Shown: one piece after another, positions 32,250-41,157 of the stretch
Position numbering within the stretch: position 1 is the first letter of the stretch
Layout: each line of letters starts with the position of its first letter
DNA from: DASUPK01 sp963695805
Lineage (GTDB): Bacteria; Actinomycetota; Thermoleophilia; Solirubrobacterales; 70-9
Reading direction: 5' to 3'
Length of the DNA stretch: 64,000 nucleotides
Assembly: GCA_963695805.1 (NCBI GenBank)
Contig: CAVOHV010000007.1
Location: 1-64,000 of the forward strand
Program-made: the position numbers and the translations under genes
The notes under the pieces: model-generated
The model's input: only the letters and a program-made list of their open reading frames with translations
The model's database searches: none
What the model was told of the DNA's origin: nothing

Positions 32250-33968
32250 TTGACCCGCAGGGAGGTAATCACCGCCGCGGTCGGCGCATCGGTGCTCGCC
32301 ATCGTGATGACGTGGCCGCTGCTGATCCATCTCGGCGGCGTGGTCCCGCGCGACATCGGCGACCCGCTGGCCGAGGCCTGGCAGCCGGCCTGGGGCGGGC
32401 ACGCGTTGCTCCACCAGCCCCTCCACTTCTTCGACGCCAACCGGTTCTGGCCGCTCAAGGACACGCTTGCCTTCGGCGACGCGCTGATCGGCTATGCCCC
32501 GACGGGAATCATCGGCAGCGGCCCGCACGCGGCCATGGTCCGCTACGACCTCCTCTTCATCTTCGCCTACGCGCTCGCATTCTTCGGCGCCTACGTGCTG
32601 GCGCGCGAGCTCGGCCTCGGCCCTGCCGGAGCGGCGATCGCGGGTGCGGCATTCGCCTTCGCGCCCTACAGGCTGGAACAGGACGGTCATCTGCAGGTGA
32701 TCTCGAGCGGCGGGATCCCGCTGGCGATCGCATTCGCCGTGCGCGGGGTGCGGCTGAAGCGGCCGTGGTGGCTGTTCTGGGCCTGGGTCGTGGCGGCATG
32801 GCAGGTCTCGATCGGGTGGGTGCTCGGCCTGCCGTTCGCCTACGGGCTCGCCGGTGCCGTCGCGATCGGCGTGGTGGCCTGGCTGGTCCGGGGCCGGCCG
32901 CCGCTCCCGCGGCGGATGATCGTCATCGGGGCAGCGGGCGCCGTCGTCTTCATCGCGATCACCTACTGGATCGCGCACCCATACCTCTACATCGCGGACA
33001 ACTTCCCTGCTGCGAAGCGGAGTCCCCACGAGGTCGCTGCCTTCTCCGGTCCACTCAAGGCTCTGCTCACCGCACCGGAGGAGAACTGGGTCTGGGGCTC
33101 GGCGACGGCGGGATTCCGCAACAGCCTCACCACCCTGCAGGAGAAGACGCTCTTCCCGGGCGCTGTGATCGTTCTGCTGGCCGTGGTCGGCATCTTCTCG
33201 AGCAGCCTGAAGAAGCCAACGCGAATCGGCATCGGGGTCTTGGCCGTGTTCCTGATCGTGCTCGAGCTCGGGTTCCGCGAGGAAGGCGGGCTGCTCTGGC
33301 CCTACCGCGTCTTCTATGACGTCCTTCCCGGGTGGGATGCGATCCGGACGCCGGGGCGCCTGGCCACCTTCTCATCGCTCGCGCTCGCCCTGCTCGCGGC
33401 CGCCGGCGGGGAGGCGCTGTTGCGGGCGGTGCGCCGGCGGGGCCTGCCCGCCTGGCCGACGGCGGTCGTCGCGGGGCTGCTGGTCCTGGTGATCGTCACC
33501 GAGGGCCGCAGCCTGCCGTTCGATCCGTTCGGCAATCAGGCGATGCCGGAGGTGCCACCGGCGCAGCCGTCCACGCAGGAGATCGCGACGCCCCAGCTGC
33601 ACCTGCCGGCGCTGACCGCGAAGCAGAATCGCGCCTACCAGCTCGCCTCGACCGACAGCTTCCCCGACATGGTCAACGGCCGGGCGAGCACCAATCCCGC
33701 CGTGGTGCTGAACCTGGTTCGTGACATGGCGAACTTCCCCGACGCTGCGACCGTCCGCGAGCTGCAGGAATACGGGGTCCGAACGGTGATCCTTCACATC
33801 GGGCTGAGTGAGGGAACGCCGCAGGCCGGCGCGGCGCGCAAGTCGATCGAGGGCCTGCCGCTGACCGCGTGCCGCCTGCCGCGCCTGATCGTCTACGAGC
33901 TGGGCTCGTCGAGCGCCAGTCCGGGGCCGAGCGACGGCTCGCGGGCCGCTGCCTGCGACGTCGGCTGA
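32250..33968 (+). CDS. Polytopic membrane protein, GT-C-like
   Basis: 572 residues from TTG (weak; GTG 32290 possible). About 11 TM segments; the first loop has PRDIGDPLAEAWQPAWGGHAL, where an Asp follows the first TM as in GT-C lipid-dependent glycosyltransferases, then a C-terminal extracytoplasmic domain of about 130 residues (GVRTVILHIG). I infer a surface sugar or lipid transferase but no signature proves it. The 3' end overlaps the convergent gene at 33893 by 76 bp. Confidence 0.75.
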   Translation: MTRREVITAAVGASVLAIVMTWPLLIHLGGVVPRDIGDPLAEAWQPAWGGHALLHQPLHFFDANRFWPLKDTLAFGDALIGYAPTGIIGSGPHAAMVRYDLLFIFAYALAFFGAYVLARELGLGPAGAAIAGAAFAFAPYRLEQDGHLQVISSGGIPLAIAFAVRGVRLKRPWWLFWAWVVAAWQVSIGWVLGLPFAYGLAGAVAIGVVAWLVRGRPPLPRRMIVIGAAGAVVFIAITYWIAHPYLYIADNFPAAKRSPHEVAAFSGPLKALLTAPEENWVWGSATAGFRNSLTTLQEKTLFPGAVIVLLAVVGIFSSSLKKPTRIGIGVLAVFLIVLELGFREEGGLLWPYRVFYDVLPGWDAIRTPGRLATFSSLALALLAAAGGEALLRAVRRRGLPAWPTAVVAGLLVLVIVTEGRSLPFDPFGNQAMPEVPPAQPSTQEIATPQLHLPALTAKQNRAYQLASTDSFPDMVNGRASTNPAVVLNLVRDMANFPDAATVRELQEYGVRTVILHIGLSEGTPQAGAARKSIEGLPLTACRLPRLIVYELGSSSASPGPSDGSRAAACDVG

Positions 33969-35644
33969 GTCCGTCCTTCGTGCAGCCGGAACGCTGTCAG
34001 CGTCAGCAGGGAGAGCAGGACCCCCGCCGCGATCAGCCAGAGGACCGATGTGTTGCCGCGGTTGAACGGGCCGATCTCGTAGCTGGCGACAGTGGGCCCC
34101 AGCGCCGAGACACAGGCCCAGCCGAGCACCGCCGGTACGGCCAGACGGTAGTCGGCGAACAGCGTGGCGGGCGTCGCGCGAACGGCGAGGACGATCGCGA
34201 TCACGATCGCGGCGAGGAACGGGGCGACCGCGAGCCAGGCGTTGGTCACGCCGAAGGCGGTGAGGACGGTGTGCTCGAGCCGGCCCTGGACGAGCCAGTC
34301 GGCCCAGGTCCCGATCCCCTGCTTCCCGATCAGCGGGTAGGTGAGGGTGCCGACCACCATGAAGACGGCCGAGGGGATCGCCATACCCAGGGTGAGCGCC
34401 GGGAGGCGGCGGTAGGCGTAGGCCAGCCCGATCGCGAGGAAGGGCAGCGCGGGGATCAGGAATCGCGGCCCCGGCGTGCCGCCGCCGAAGGGCAGCCAGT
34501 AGCCCGAGTTGTAGATGAAGTAGACGGCGGCGATCGCGAGGATCGTGTTGGCCTCGGCGCGATGCCGGCGCCGCATCAGGAACACGCCCACCACCGCCAT
34601 GACGACGATCGGGGTGAGGACGATCAGCCCACGCCCGGCGAAGAGCAGGTCCGTGGCGCTGTCCAACCGTGGCACGGTGATGCCGAAGAAGCCGTCGCTG
34701 TTCAGTCCGAGCACGTCGTGGCCACTCCTGCCCGGGAAAGCGACGGCGTCGCTGTAGGCGAGCTTGAGCGGGTTGCCGAAGGCCCAGGTGTTGAAGGCGA
34801 GCATCGGCGCGGCGCCAAGGACGGCGCCGCCCGCGTAGGAGACGCCGCGGCGCAGCCGATCGGAGCGCCGGCCGAGCGCGTAGGCGATCAGCACCACCCC
34901 CACCAGTCCGGTCTGGAACTCGAAGGTGACGGCGAGCCCCGCCAGCAGGCCTGCGACGAACAACATCGAGCGGCGCCTGGGCCCGTCCTTCTCCTTCATC
35001 AGCACGCAGAACGCCGCGAAGGCGAGCGCGGCGGAGATCACGTGCGAGAAGAACTCTGCGGAAAAGGTCATCACGATCGTCGCCAGGCCGAGTGTGATCG
35101 CGGCCGCCGTCCCGTAGCCCGGGACGAACCGGTCACCCGCCCAGCGCACCCCGAGCAGGAGCAGGATCCCCGGGATCACTGCGGCGATCAGCGTCAGGGC
35201 CCAGACGATCGGCGTCTCCTGCTCGACACGCTCCTGCACTCGGAGACCGCGCTGGACGTCGTAGCCCATGTTCTCGAGTGGCACGACGCTGTCGGGATGC
35301 CACTTGGGGTGGGGAGTCCGGCGCTCGTTGTCGACGGCGGCCCGGGCGAGCTTGTCGCCGCCGAGCGCCTTGATCGCCATGTAGGGCAGCGTGGTCAACG
35401 CTGCGGTGCCCGGGCTCTTGACCGAATAGAAGTGCCCGTCCACCCAGGCCTTGTCATTGGTCTCCCAGTGCCACTGATCGATCTGCGCCTGCCCGTCGGC
35501 GAACGCCCGCACCTGCCCGAAGTGGCCCAACTGAGCCCAGCCGAGCTGGTGGATGACGATGCCCCAGGCGAACCCGAGCGTGATGATGGCGGCCACGCCC
35601 GGACGCGCGCGAGGACCCCTGAGCATCTGTCGCAGTCGGCTCAT
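33893..35644 (-). CDS. Polytopic membrane protein, GT-C/PMT-like
   Basis: 583 residues from ATG 35644, which overlaps the methyltransferase stop by four bases (ATGA). About 12 TM segments. The first external loop has ADGQAQIDQWHWETNDKAWVDGHFYSVKSPG, with Asp and His residues placed as in GT-C enzymes that use polyprenyl-phosphate sugars, and GTPGPRFLIPALPFL in a later loop. Coupling to a methyltransferase and proximity to a GT2 gene suggest glycan assembly. Assignment to a specific CAZy family is not possible by eye. Confidence 0.78.
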   Translation of the reverse strand: MSRLRQMLRGPRARPGVAAIITLGFAWGIVIHQLGWAQLGHFGQVRAFADGQAQIDQWHWETNDKAWVDGHFYSVKSPGTAALTTLPYMAIKALGGDKLARAAVDNERRTPHPKWHPDSVVPLENMGYDVQRGLRVQERVEQETPIVWALTLIAAVIPGILLLLGVRWAGDRFVPGYGTAAAITLGLATIVMTFSAEFFSHVISAALAFAAFCVLMKEKDGPRRRSMLFVAGLLAGLAVTFEFQTGLVGVVLIAYALGRRSDRLRRGVSYAGGAVLGAAPMLAFNTWAFGNPLKLAYSDAVAFPGRSGHDVLGLNSDGFFGITVPRLDSATDLLFAGRGLIVLTPIVVMAVVGVFLMRRRHRAEANTILAIAAVYFIYNSGYWLPFGGGTPGPRFLIPALPFLAIGLAYAYRRLPALTLGMAIPSAVFMVVGTLTYPLIGKQGIGTWADWLVQGRLEHTVLTAFGVTNAWLAVAPFLAAIVIAIVLAVRATPATLFADYRLAVPAVLGWACVSALGPTVASYEIGPFNRGNTSVLWLIAAGVLLSLLTLTAFRLHEGRTQPTSQAAAREPSLGPGLALDEPSS

Positions 35645-36279
35645 GAGGGCGGCGATTGTACGCGGCAGAGCGCCATGGTCCATGGGGTTGGGGTGCGCAC
35701 CTCGACTACCTCGAAGCGCTCGCCCAGAAACCGCTCGAAGCCGTGCTTCGACCAGTGGCTGAGGTGTCCGGGAGTGTTGCCGAACGCGCCGACGTACGAA
35801 AGCCGGGCCAGGTTGAGGGCACGCCAGAGAGGCTCGCGGGGGACGCTCGCGATCAGCCATGGCCGCGCCAGCCCGGCGAGCACGTCCAGTGCCCTTTTCG
35901 GGTCATCGAGATGCTCGAGCACCTCGCAGCAGACGACCAGCTCGGCGGCGTGCCGATCGGGCGTGAGCTGCTCGACGGGGGTGGCCTCGTAGTCGACCTC
36001 CACGCCGGCCGCCGCCGCTCGCCGCCGGGCCTCCTCGAGCACCTGCGGGAAGGCGTCGGTCCCGCGCACCCGCATGCCACGCCGCGCCAGCCGGATCGAG
36101 AGCTCGCCCTCTCCGCAGCCGACCTCGTGCGCCTCTCGGGCGTCCGTCCGTGCGACCAGTTCGTCGAGGTCGGACATGAACCCCGCCATCAGCCGGCGGG
36201 CGATCGGGTTCGAGGTCCCGTACTTGTCGTAGACGTTTCCGCCGCGCTCGACACCAGCACTGAACGGGTTGCTCCTCAT
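35641..36279 (-). CDS. Class I SAM-dependent methyltransferase
   Basis: 212 residues. Motif I HEVGCGEGELSIRLARRG, acidic motif GTDAFPQ, motif post-II LVVCCEVLEHLDDP and a C-terminal strand pair; UbiE/methyltransf_11 type. Substrate unknown, possibly a glycan or lipid given the neighbours. Its first codons (MRSNPF) fall inside copy C of the dispersed repeat, so the repeat supplies the start codon. Confidence 0.88.
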   Translation of the reverse strand: MRSNPFSAGVERGGNVYDKYGTSNPIARRLMAGFMSDLDELVARTDAREAHEVGCGEGELSIRLARRGMRVRGTDAFPQVLEEARRRAAAAGVEVDYEATPVEQLTPDRHAAELVVCCEVLEHLDDPKRALDVLAGLARPWLIASVPREPLWRALNLARLSYVGAFGNTPGHLSHWSKHGFERFLGERFEVVEVRTPTPWTMALCRVQSPPS

Positions 36280-36328
36280 GCACTAAACGGGTCGCGCCTG
36301 GCGGCGCGCCCTCGCATTAGGAGCACCC
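36261..36328. repeat. Palindromic dispersed repeat, copy C
   Basis: Outer arms GGGTTGCTCC (36266-36275) and GGAGCACCC (36320-36328) pair with one bulge and enclose about 44 bp that match copy B (AAACGGGTCGC, CGCGCCCTCGCAT). The right arm also matches the left arm of copy A. The start of the methyltransferase gene lies within it. Confidence 0.6.
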
Positions 36329-36336
36329 TCGCGTCA

Positions 36337-37362
36337 TCACCGGGCGACGGTCGTCTCGATCGTCTCCACGGCCAGCGGGCGCTCCACCGCGAGGCGCTCG
36401 TAGTGCGTCGGCTGCACGCCCGCCTCGAGCTCGAGGCGCCTCACCCGCTCATAGACACGCTGGGCGATCGCCCGCTGGCCGGCCAGGGCGTCGCCGATGA
36501 TGCCGAGGGCGAACATCTGGACCGCCGCCAGCAGCAGAACCGCGCCGAGGATCAGCGACTGGATGTGTCCGCTGCGATCGCCGTTCAGGATCCAGTCGAT
36601 TAGGAAGGGCGACCAGGCAACGAGCGCGAGCACCCCGAAGACCAGCGCGAGCATCATGAACACCCGCAGGGGCTCGTACAGGGTGTAGGCGCGGAAGATC
36701 GCGTAGGCGTTGCGGCGTACGTACGAGGAGGTCGAGCCCACCAGGCGGGACTCCCTGTCGGTGGGGTTCGTGGAGATCGGGACGTCCTCGAGGGCGACGG
36801 ACATCTTGCCCGCCTGGATCAGGCTCTCGAGCGTGTACGTGTACCGGGACACGACGATCAGCTGGAGCGCCGCCTCGCGGTTGTAGGCGCGGAACCCGGA
36901 GGTCGTATCGAGCACGTCCGTGCCGGACGCCCTGCGGACGACCCAGCTGCCGAGACGCTGGAGCAGCTTCTTCGTGGGGGAGAAGTGATCGATGCTCTGC
37001 ACCTGCCGGTCCCCGACCACCATGTCGGCGCGGCCGGCCATGATCGGTTCGACCAGCCGCGGGATGTCCTGCGAGCGGTACTGGTTGTCCGCGTCGGTGT
37101 TGACGATCACGTCGGCGCCGAGCTTGAGCGCCGCGTCGAGCCCAGCCTGGAAGGCCGTGGCCAGGCCCTTGTTGGTGGTCAGCCTCACCAGGTGGTCCAC
37201 ACCGTGCCGACGGGCCACCTCGACAGTCGCGTCGGTCGACCCGTCGTCCACGACCAGCCACTCGACCCGATCGAACCCAGCTACCTCGCGCGGCAGCTCG
37301 GAAAGCAGCTGGGGGAGCAACTCCTCTTCGTTGAGACAGGGGACCTGGATGATCAGCTTCAT
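36337..37362 (-). CDS. Family 2 glycosyltransferase with C-terminal membrane segments
   Basis: 341 residues. GT-A fold: IQVPCLNEEELLPQLLSELP, VDDGSTDATVEVA, then NTDADNQYRSQDIPRLVEPI (DxD-like metal motif) and FRAYNREAALQL; two TM helices near 230-300. Resembles dolichol-phosphate-mannose synthase and the DPM1-like enzymes that make polyprenyl-phosphate sugars, the donors for GT-C enzymes such as the two nearby. TACGAT lies 8 nt upstream of the ATG. Confidence 0.9.
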   Translation of the reverse strand: MKLIIQVPCLNEEELLPQLLSELPREVAGFDRVEWLVVDDGSTDATVEVARRHGVDHLVRLTTNKGLATAFQAGLDAALKLGADVIVNTDADNQYRSQDIPRLVEPIMAGRADMVVGDRQVQSIDHFSPTKKLLQRLGSWVVRRASGTDVLDTTSGFRAYNREAALQLIVVSRYTYTLESLIQAGKMSVALEDVPISTNPTDRESRLVGSTSSYVRRNAYAIFRAYTLYEPLRVFMMLALVFGVLALVAWSPFLIDWILNGDRSGHIQSLILGAVLLLAAVQMFALGIIGDALAGQRAIAQRVYERVRRLELEAGVQPTHYERLAVERPLAVETIETTVAR

Positions 37363-37370
37363 CCGCGCTG

Positions 37371-37376
37371 ATCGTA
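37371..37376 (-). promoter_or_regulatory. -10-like hexamer TACGAT before the GT2 gene
   Basis: TACGAT ends 8 nt before the ATG at 37362. The divergent hydrolase gene starts 39 bp away. Confidence 0.4.
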
Positions 37377-37400
37377 GGGTGTGTTCGGCTATGGGGCAGC

Positions 37401-38144
37401 ATGTTGTCTGTTGAACGGATAGGGGACGGGCCGCCGGTCCTCTTCATTCACGGCGACATCGTCGGGCCGTCGCTCACCTGGCGAAAGCAGCGCGAGCTCG
37501 CCGAGCGCTGGACGCTGCTCATCCCCAGCCGGCCCGGCTTCGGCGACAGCGCGCCACTCGAGCGCAATGACTTCGAGGAGGAGGCGCCGATGTTCGCGGA
37601 GCTGCTCGGCGACGGCGCTCATCTCGTCGGTCACTCCTACGGCGCGGTGATCGCCCTGCTCGCAGCGGCCGAGCGGCCGGAAGCGGTGCGCTCCCTGACC
37701 GTCTCGGAGCCGGGATGCCTCCGGGTCGCCGCGGGCACACCGGTGGTTGACGAGATGATCGCCAACGGAAAGCTGCTGTTCGAGAACGCCTTCTCGATCC
37801 CCTCGGAGGAGTTCCTGAAGCTGTTCCGCGGCGGCGCCGGCTCGGCCTACGGGACTCCGGACCAGCTGCCGGAGGAGCTCGCGCACGGAGTCGAGCTGCT
37901 GAAGCGCGAGAGGCCCTCCTGGGAGGCGGAGATCCCGCTCGAGCAACTCGCGGCGGCCGACTTCCCGGTGCTGGCGGTCTCCGGTGGCCACTCCGACGCC
38001 TTCGAAGCGGTCTGCGACGCCCTCGCGGAGGCCCTCTCGGCGGAGCGGGCGGTGATCCCGGGCCGTGGTCACACCGTCCCCTCCACCGGCGCGTCCTACA
38101 ACGAGCGCCTCGAGGCCTTCATGTCGGCTGCTGAGGGCCGCTGA
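37401..38144 (+). CDS. Alpha/beta hydrolase
   Basis: 247 residues. Oxyanion HG motif LFIHGDIVG, nucleophile elbow VGHSYGAVIAL (Ser), catalytic Asp in VSGGHSDAF and His in PGRGHTVPSTG, a complete triad. Esterase, lactonase or similar; substrate unknown. Cytosolic, no signal peptide. Single gene, divergent from the GT2 gene. Confidence 0.87.
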   Translation: MLSVERIGDGPPVLFIHGDIVGPSLTWRKQRELAERWTLLIPSRPGFGDSAPLERNDFEEEAPMFAELLGDGAHLVGHSYGAVIALLAAAERPEAVRSLTVSEPGCLRVAAGTPVVDEMIANGKLLFENAFSIPSEEFLKLFRGGAGSAYGTPDQLPEELAHGVELLKRERPSWEAEIPLEQLAAADFPVLAVSGGHSDAFEAVCDALAEALSAERAVIPGRGHTVPSTGASYNERLEAFMSAAEGR

Positions 38145-38287
38145 GCTCCAGCGCTCACCTTCCGTTCACAAAATCGATACGCCGGGGAAGCACCTCGTTA
38201 ACCGGCCGGCAGCGGCCGCTCCTTAGATTCGCCGCCTCCGCGCCGCCGCAGTGGCCGGCGCGACTACTCTCGAAAAAGGAGAACCAG
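38145..38287 (+). promoter_or_regulatory. Intergenic region with Shine-Dalgarno for the PhoX-like gene
   Basis: 143 bp. AAAGGAG lies 6 nt before the GTG at 38288, one of the clearest ribosome binding sites in the window, and TTAGAT at 38223-38228 is a possible -10. It therefore has a real 5' UTR, unlike many neighbours. Confidence 0.4.
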
Positions 38288-40008
38288 GTGACCAGAAGGA
38301 AACGGTTGATCTCCCTGATGGTCGGGGGAGCGGTCCTGACCGGCGCAGTCTTCGTGGCAGTCGGTTCGGCGGCCTCCGGCAATCCGAGCTTGACGAACGT
38401 TCCGACGGCGAACACCAAGTCGGACGGCTTTGCTCCCGCGAGCAAGCTTTCGCCTGAACTGAGGCAGGTCGTCGTGGCGCAGGGCTCGACGAAGCTCGAA
38501 AACACATCCGCCCTCACCTCGTATTACGGCTACGACAACGACACCGTGAACTCGGCCGGTGAGCCGGTGATGGTCCCGACCACGACCAACCCGGTGGAGG
38601 CTCACAAGACCGAGCCGGATAAGAACACCTATCTGACCTTCAAGAACGGTCTCTCCGGAGCGGACCCGAACTACGACTACGGGACGCGCTTCCTCTTCCA
38701 GGGCCATGAGGGCGGCGCCGGTGGCGCCGGCTACATCACCCGGATCAACCTAGACGCCGACGCCGCTCATCGGGTGACGCTTCTGGCGACGCAGGACGCG
38801 AACGGGAACCAGATCACAACGATCGACGGCTCGACCTGGGATCCGTGGGCGCACCGCCTCCTCTTCACCACGGAGAATACGGCCGCACCGACGTACGCGG
38901 CGACCCCGGGCTTCCCGTCAACCGTCGCCGACGTCTCCGGCGCGCTCGGCCGCGGCGGCTACGAAGGGATCCAGAACGACGACCGGGGCAACCTCTGGAT
39001 CGTCGAGGACATCGGCGGTTCGAACAAGCCGCCGGCCGGATCTGCCACCTGCACTACGGCAATCCGGCACCGACCCCGACCGTGCCGGCGTGCACGACGG
39101 CGAGACGGCCGAACAGCTTCCTCTTCCGCTACGTCCCCGCTCACAAGGGTGACCTGGCGAACGGGAAGCTGCAGGTGCTCCAGGTCCTGAACGCGGCGCA
39201 TCAGCCGATCACGTTCGAGAGCCAGGCCGCTCTCAACAATCCGGATCAGGTTGCCCTGCACACGTACGGGAACGCCTTCCAGACCAGGTGGGTGACCATT
39301 CACGACACCGCCGTGGACGGGACGACGCCGTTCAACGCAAACACCCTCGCGAAGACGCCGCTGCCTACTCACAACGGCAACGTCGGGACTCCGTTCAAGC
39401 GACCGGAGAACGGCGTCTTCCGGCCGGGCTCCGATTTCAAGCAGTTCTTCTTCGACGAGACCGGAGACACGAACGCGAACAGCCCCGAGAACGACACCGC
39501 CGGTGGCTGGGGCTCGATCATGAAGCTCAGCCAGAGCGGACCGGGTGCCGACACCGGCACGCTGTCCCTGTTCTACAAGCCGGATGGAGCCCACAGCTCG
39601 TTGGACAACGTCACCTTCCTGTCGAAGAACATCGTCACGTTCGGTCAGGACATGGGTGACGGGCTGCACACCCAGCTCAACGCGCTGGACTCGGCGTTCA
39701 CGTGGGACGTCACGCGCGACTACTCGGATCCGGCCAACCACCCGGTCCGGTGGCTGGCGGAGGGCCGTGACGCATCGGCGACGCTCGACGGCAGCGCGAC
39801 CCCCACCGGGTTCGGGAAGAACGACGGTGACAACGAGATCACCGGCATCTACGTCTCGGACGGCGATTCCGGTGTCGACGGCATCCTCGGCAACGAGGTG
39901 CCCGACCTCAGCGAAGGGCAGTGGCGCTGGTTCTACACCCAGCAGCACGGCGATAACCCGACCTACGAGGTCCTGGTTCGCCACAACAAGGAGAAGCACG
40001 GGCACTAG
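38288..40008 (+). pseudogene. PhoX-like (DUF839) secreted phosphatase, frameshifted
   Basis: Two overlapping frames make one protein of about 570 residues. Frame one (from GTG 38288) gives a Tat-like signal (MTRRKRLISLMVGGAVLTGA), LSPELRQVVVAQGS, YDYGTRFLFQGHEGG, NLDADAAHRVTLLATQD and ends properly at LWIVEDIGGSNKPPAG; the homologous sequence continues in the next frame from about 39045-39060 with ARRPNSFLFRYVPAHKG through NEITGIYVSDGDSG to the stop at 40008. The shift equals loss of one base (or gain of two). No slippery heptamer is visible, so a mutation or sequencing error is more likely than programmed frameshifting. Family: extracytoplasmic Ca/Fe phosphatases. Confidence 0.8.
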
Positions 40009-40037
40009 CGCTCCTCTCCGCGCAGGTGCCTCACCGA

Positions 40038-40069
40038 GGACGGGCCCGGGCGAAATCCCGGGCCCGTCC
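40038..40069 (+). terminator. Strong hairpin downstream of the PhoX-like gene
   Basis: 13-bp perfect stem, GGACGGGCCCGGG at 40038-40050 and its complement at 40057-40069, with loop CGAAAT. No T-tract. Starts 30 bp after the stop at 40008. Confidence 0.75.
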
Positions 40070-40108
40070 CATTGCCTGTCGAGCCGATCCCGATATGGCC
40101 CACGGGCG

Positions 40109-40114
40109 TAGCTT
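40109..40114 (+). promoter_or_regulatory. -10-like hexamer TAGCTT before the 40121 gene
   Basis: TAGCTT ends 6 nt before the ATG at 40121. Confidence 0.4.
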
Positions 40115-40120
40115 CATCTG

Positions 40121-40699
40121 ATGGGAATGAGGAGCTTTGACCCGCAACGGGTGGGCGAGCTCGAGTGCGACGCCTGGGTCGCCTACTACCGGCGGCGCTG
40201 GCCGAGGTTCCTGCGCGCCGCCTTCGGCCTGACCCGTGAGAGCTTCGGGCTTTCCTGGGCCGCCACGCTCCGCGGCGGTTGGTGGGTGCTTCGCGCCAAT
40301 CAGGTCTGGGCTCCATATCCGGACAATGACCCGGATGCCGCCCGCGCCTACATGCTGCGCTTCTACCTCCTGGTCGCCGACCGTTCCGGCGAGGACTTCG
40401 ATCCCGTCGAGGCGGCTCGCCTGGAGGTCGAGTGGTGGCGCGCCCACCGTGAGCTCCAACGGAATGCCGGTCCCGGCGACGACCAGGAGCTGGTCGCCGC
40501 GCTCGCTGCGCTCTATTCCCACGTCTACGCCGTGCCGAATGATGAGGTGCGGGTCGCCGCGGAGCAGCGAGCGCGGGCGATGATCCATTCCGACCGCTGG
40601 GTCGACGAGGGGTGCGATCCGGCAAGCGGGCTGATCGCCGAGGAGCGCGCCGCCCTCGTCCGCTCCTACGAGGCGCTGCGGGAGGCGGTCAGTCGCTAG
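40121..40699 (+). CDS. Uncharacterised helical protein
   Basis: 192 residues, soluble, rich in Trp and Arg (WVAYYRRRWPRFLRAA, ATLRGGWWVLRANQVWAP, VEAARLEVEWWRAHRELQ), no signal or TM. It looks all-helical and resembles hypothetical proteins of actinobacteria; I do not recognise a family. The coding call rests on the -10-like box and the even composition. The stop overlaps the convergent UspA gene by 4 bp. Confidence 0.7.
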   Translation: MGMRSFDPQRVGELECDAWVAYYRRRWPRFLRAAFGLTRESFGLSWAATLRGGWWVLRANQVWAPYPDNDPDAARAYMLRFYLLVADRSGEDFDPVEAARLEVEWWRAHRELQRNAGPGDDQELVAALAALYSHVYAVPNDEVRVAAEQRARAMIHSDRWVDEGCDPASGLIAEERAALVRSYEALREAVSR

Positions 40700-41109
40700 G
40701 TCGTCTTGACGACGAAGACCGAGCAGTCGGCGTTGTGAGCGACTGACTTCGGCACGCTGCCGAGCACCCTGCGCTGCATGCCCTTGTTGCCGATCACCAG
40801 GACGTCGGCGCCACAGTCGTCGGCGAGCCGGACCAGCACGTCACCGGGGTCGCCCTCGTCGACCATCGTCGTGCACTCGATTCCCTGCTCGTTCATCTCG
40901 GTCTCGGTCCGGGCGAGGATCTCCCGAAGCTGCGCCGCCGGGCTGTAGGCCCACTGCGCCTCGTCCGTGCCCGTGGGCGGAGGCTCGTTCTTGAACGCGC
41001 TCAGGAGGACCAGCTTGGCGTCGAAGCGGCGCGCGAACTCCGCCGCCTGCTTGACCGCCTCGCTCGCCGTCTCAGAGCCATCCGTGCCCACTGCGACGGT
41101 GGAGATCAC
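40696..41109 (-). CDS. Universal stress protein (UspA family)
   Basis: 137 residues. Begins ISTVAVGTDGSETASEAV and ends with the ATP-binding motif VIGNKGMQRRVLGSVPKSVAHNADCSVFVV (G-2x-G-9x-G-S type), so an ATP-binding UspA subgroup. Likely stress-related, cytosolic; function unknown. Stands alone. Confidence 0.92.
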   Translation of the reverse strand: MISTVAVGTDGSETASEAVKQAAEFARRFDAKLVLLSAFKNEPPPTGTDEAQWAYSPAAQLREILARTETEMNEQGIECTTMVDEGDPGDVLVRLADDCGADVLVIGNKGMQRRVLGSVPKSVAHNADCSVFVVKTT

Positions 41110-41157
41110 GCGGTAGTCCTATCACTCCCCGGATTTACACGACTGACGATCGCCGGA

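Noticed and set aside
33869..35992. Open frame of about 700 codons antisense to the polytopic membrane gene
   Set aside because: Low-complexity Arg/Glu/Asp-rich translation typical of shadows of hydrophobic GC-rich genes; the minus-strand gene has clear membrane topology.
39030..39080. Programmed ribosomal frameshift in the PhoX-like gene
   Set aside because: No X_XXY_YYZ heptamer, no stimulatory hairpin just downstream; mutation or sequence error is simpler.
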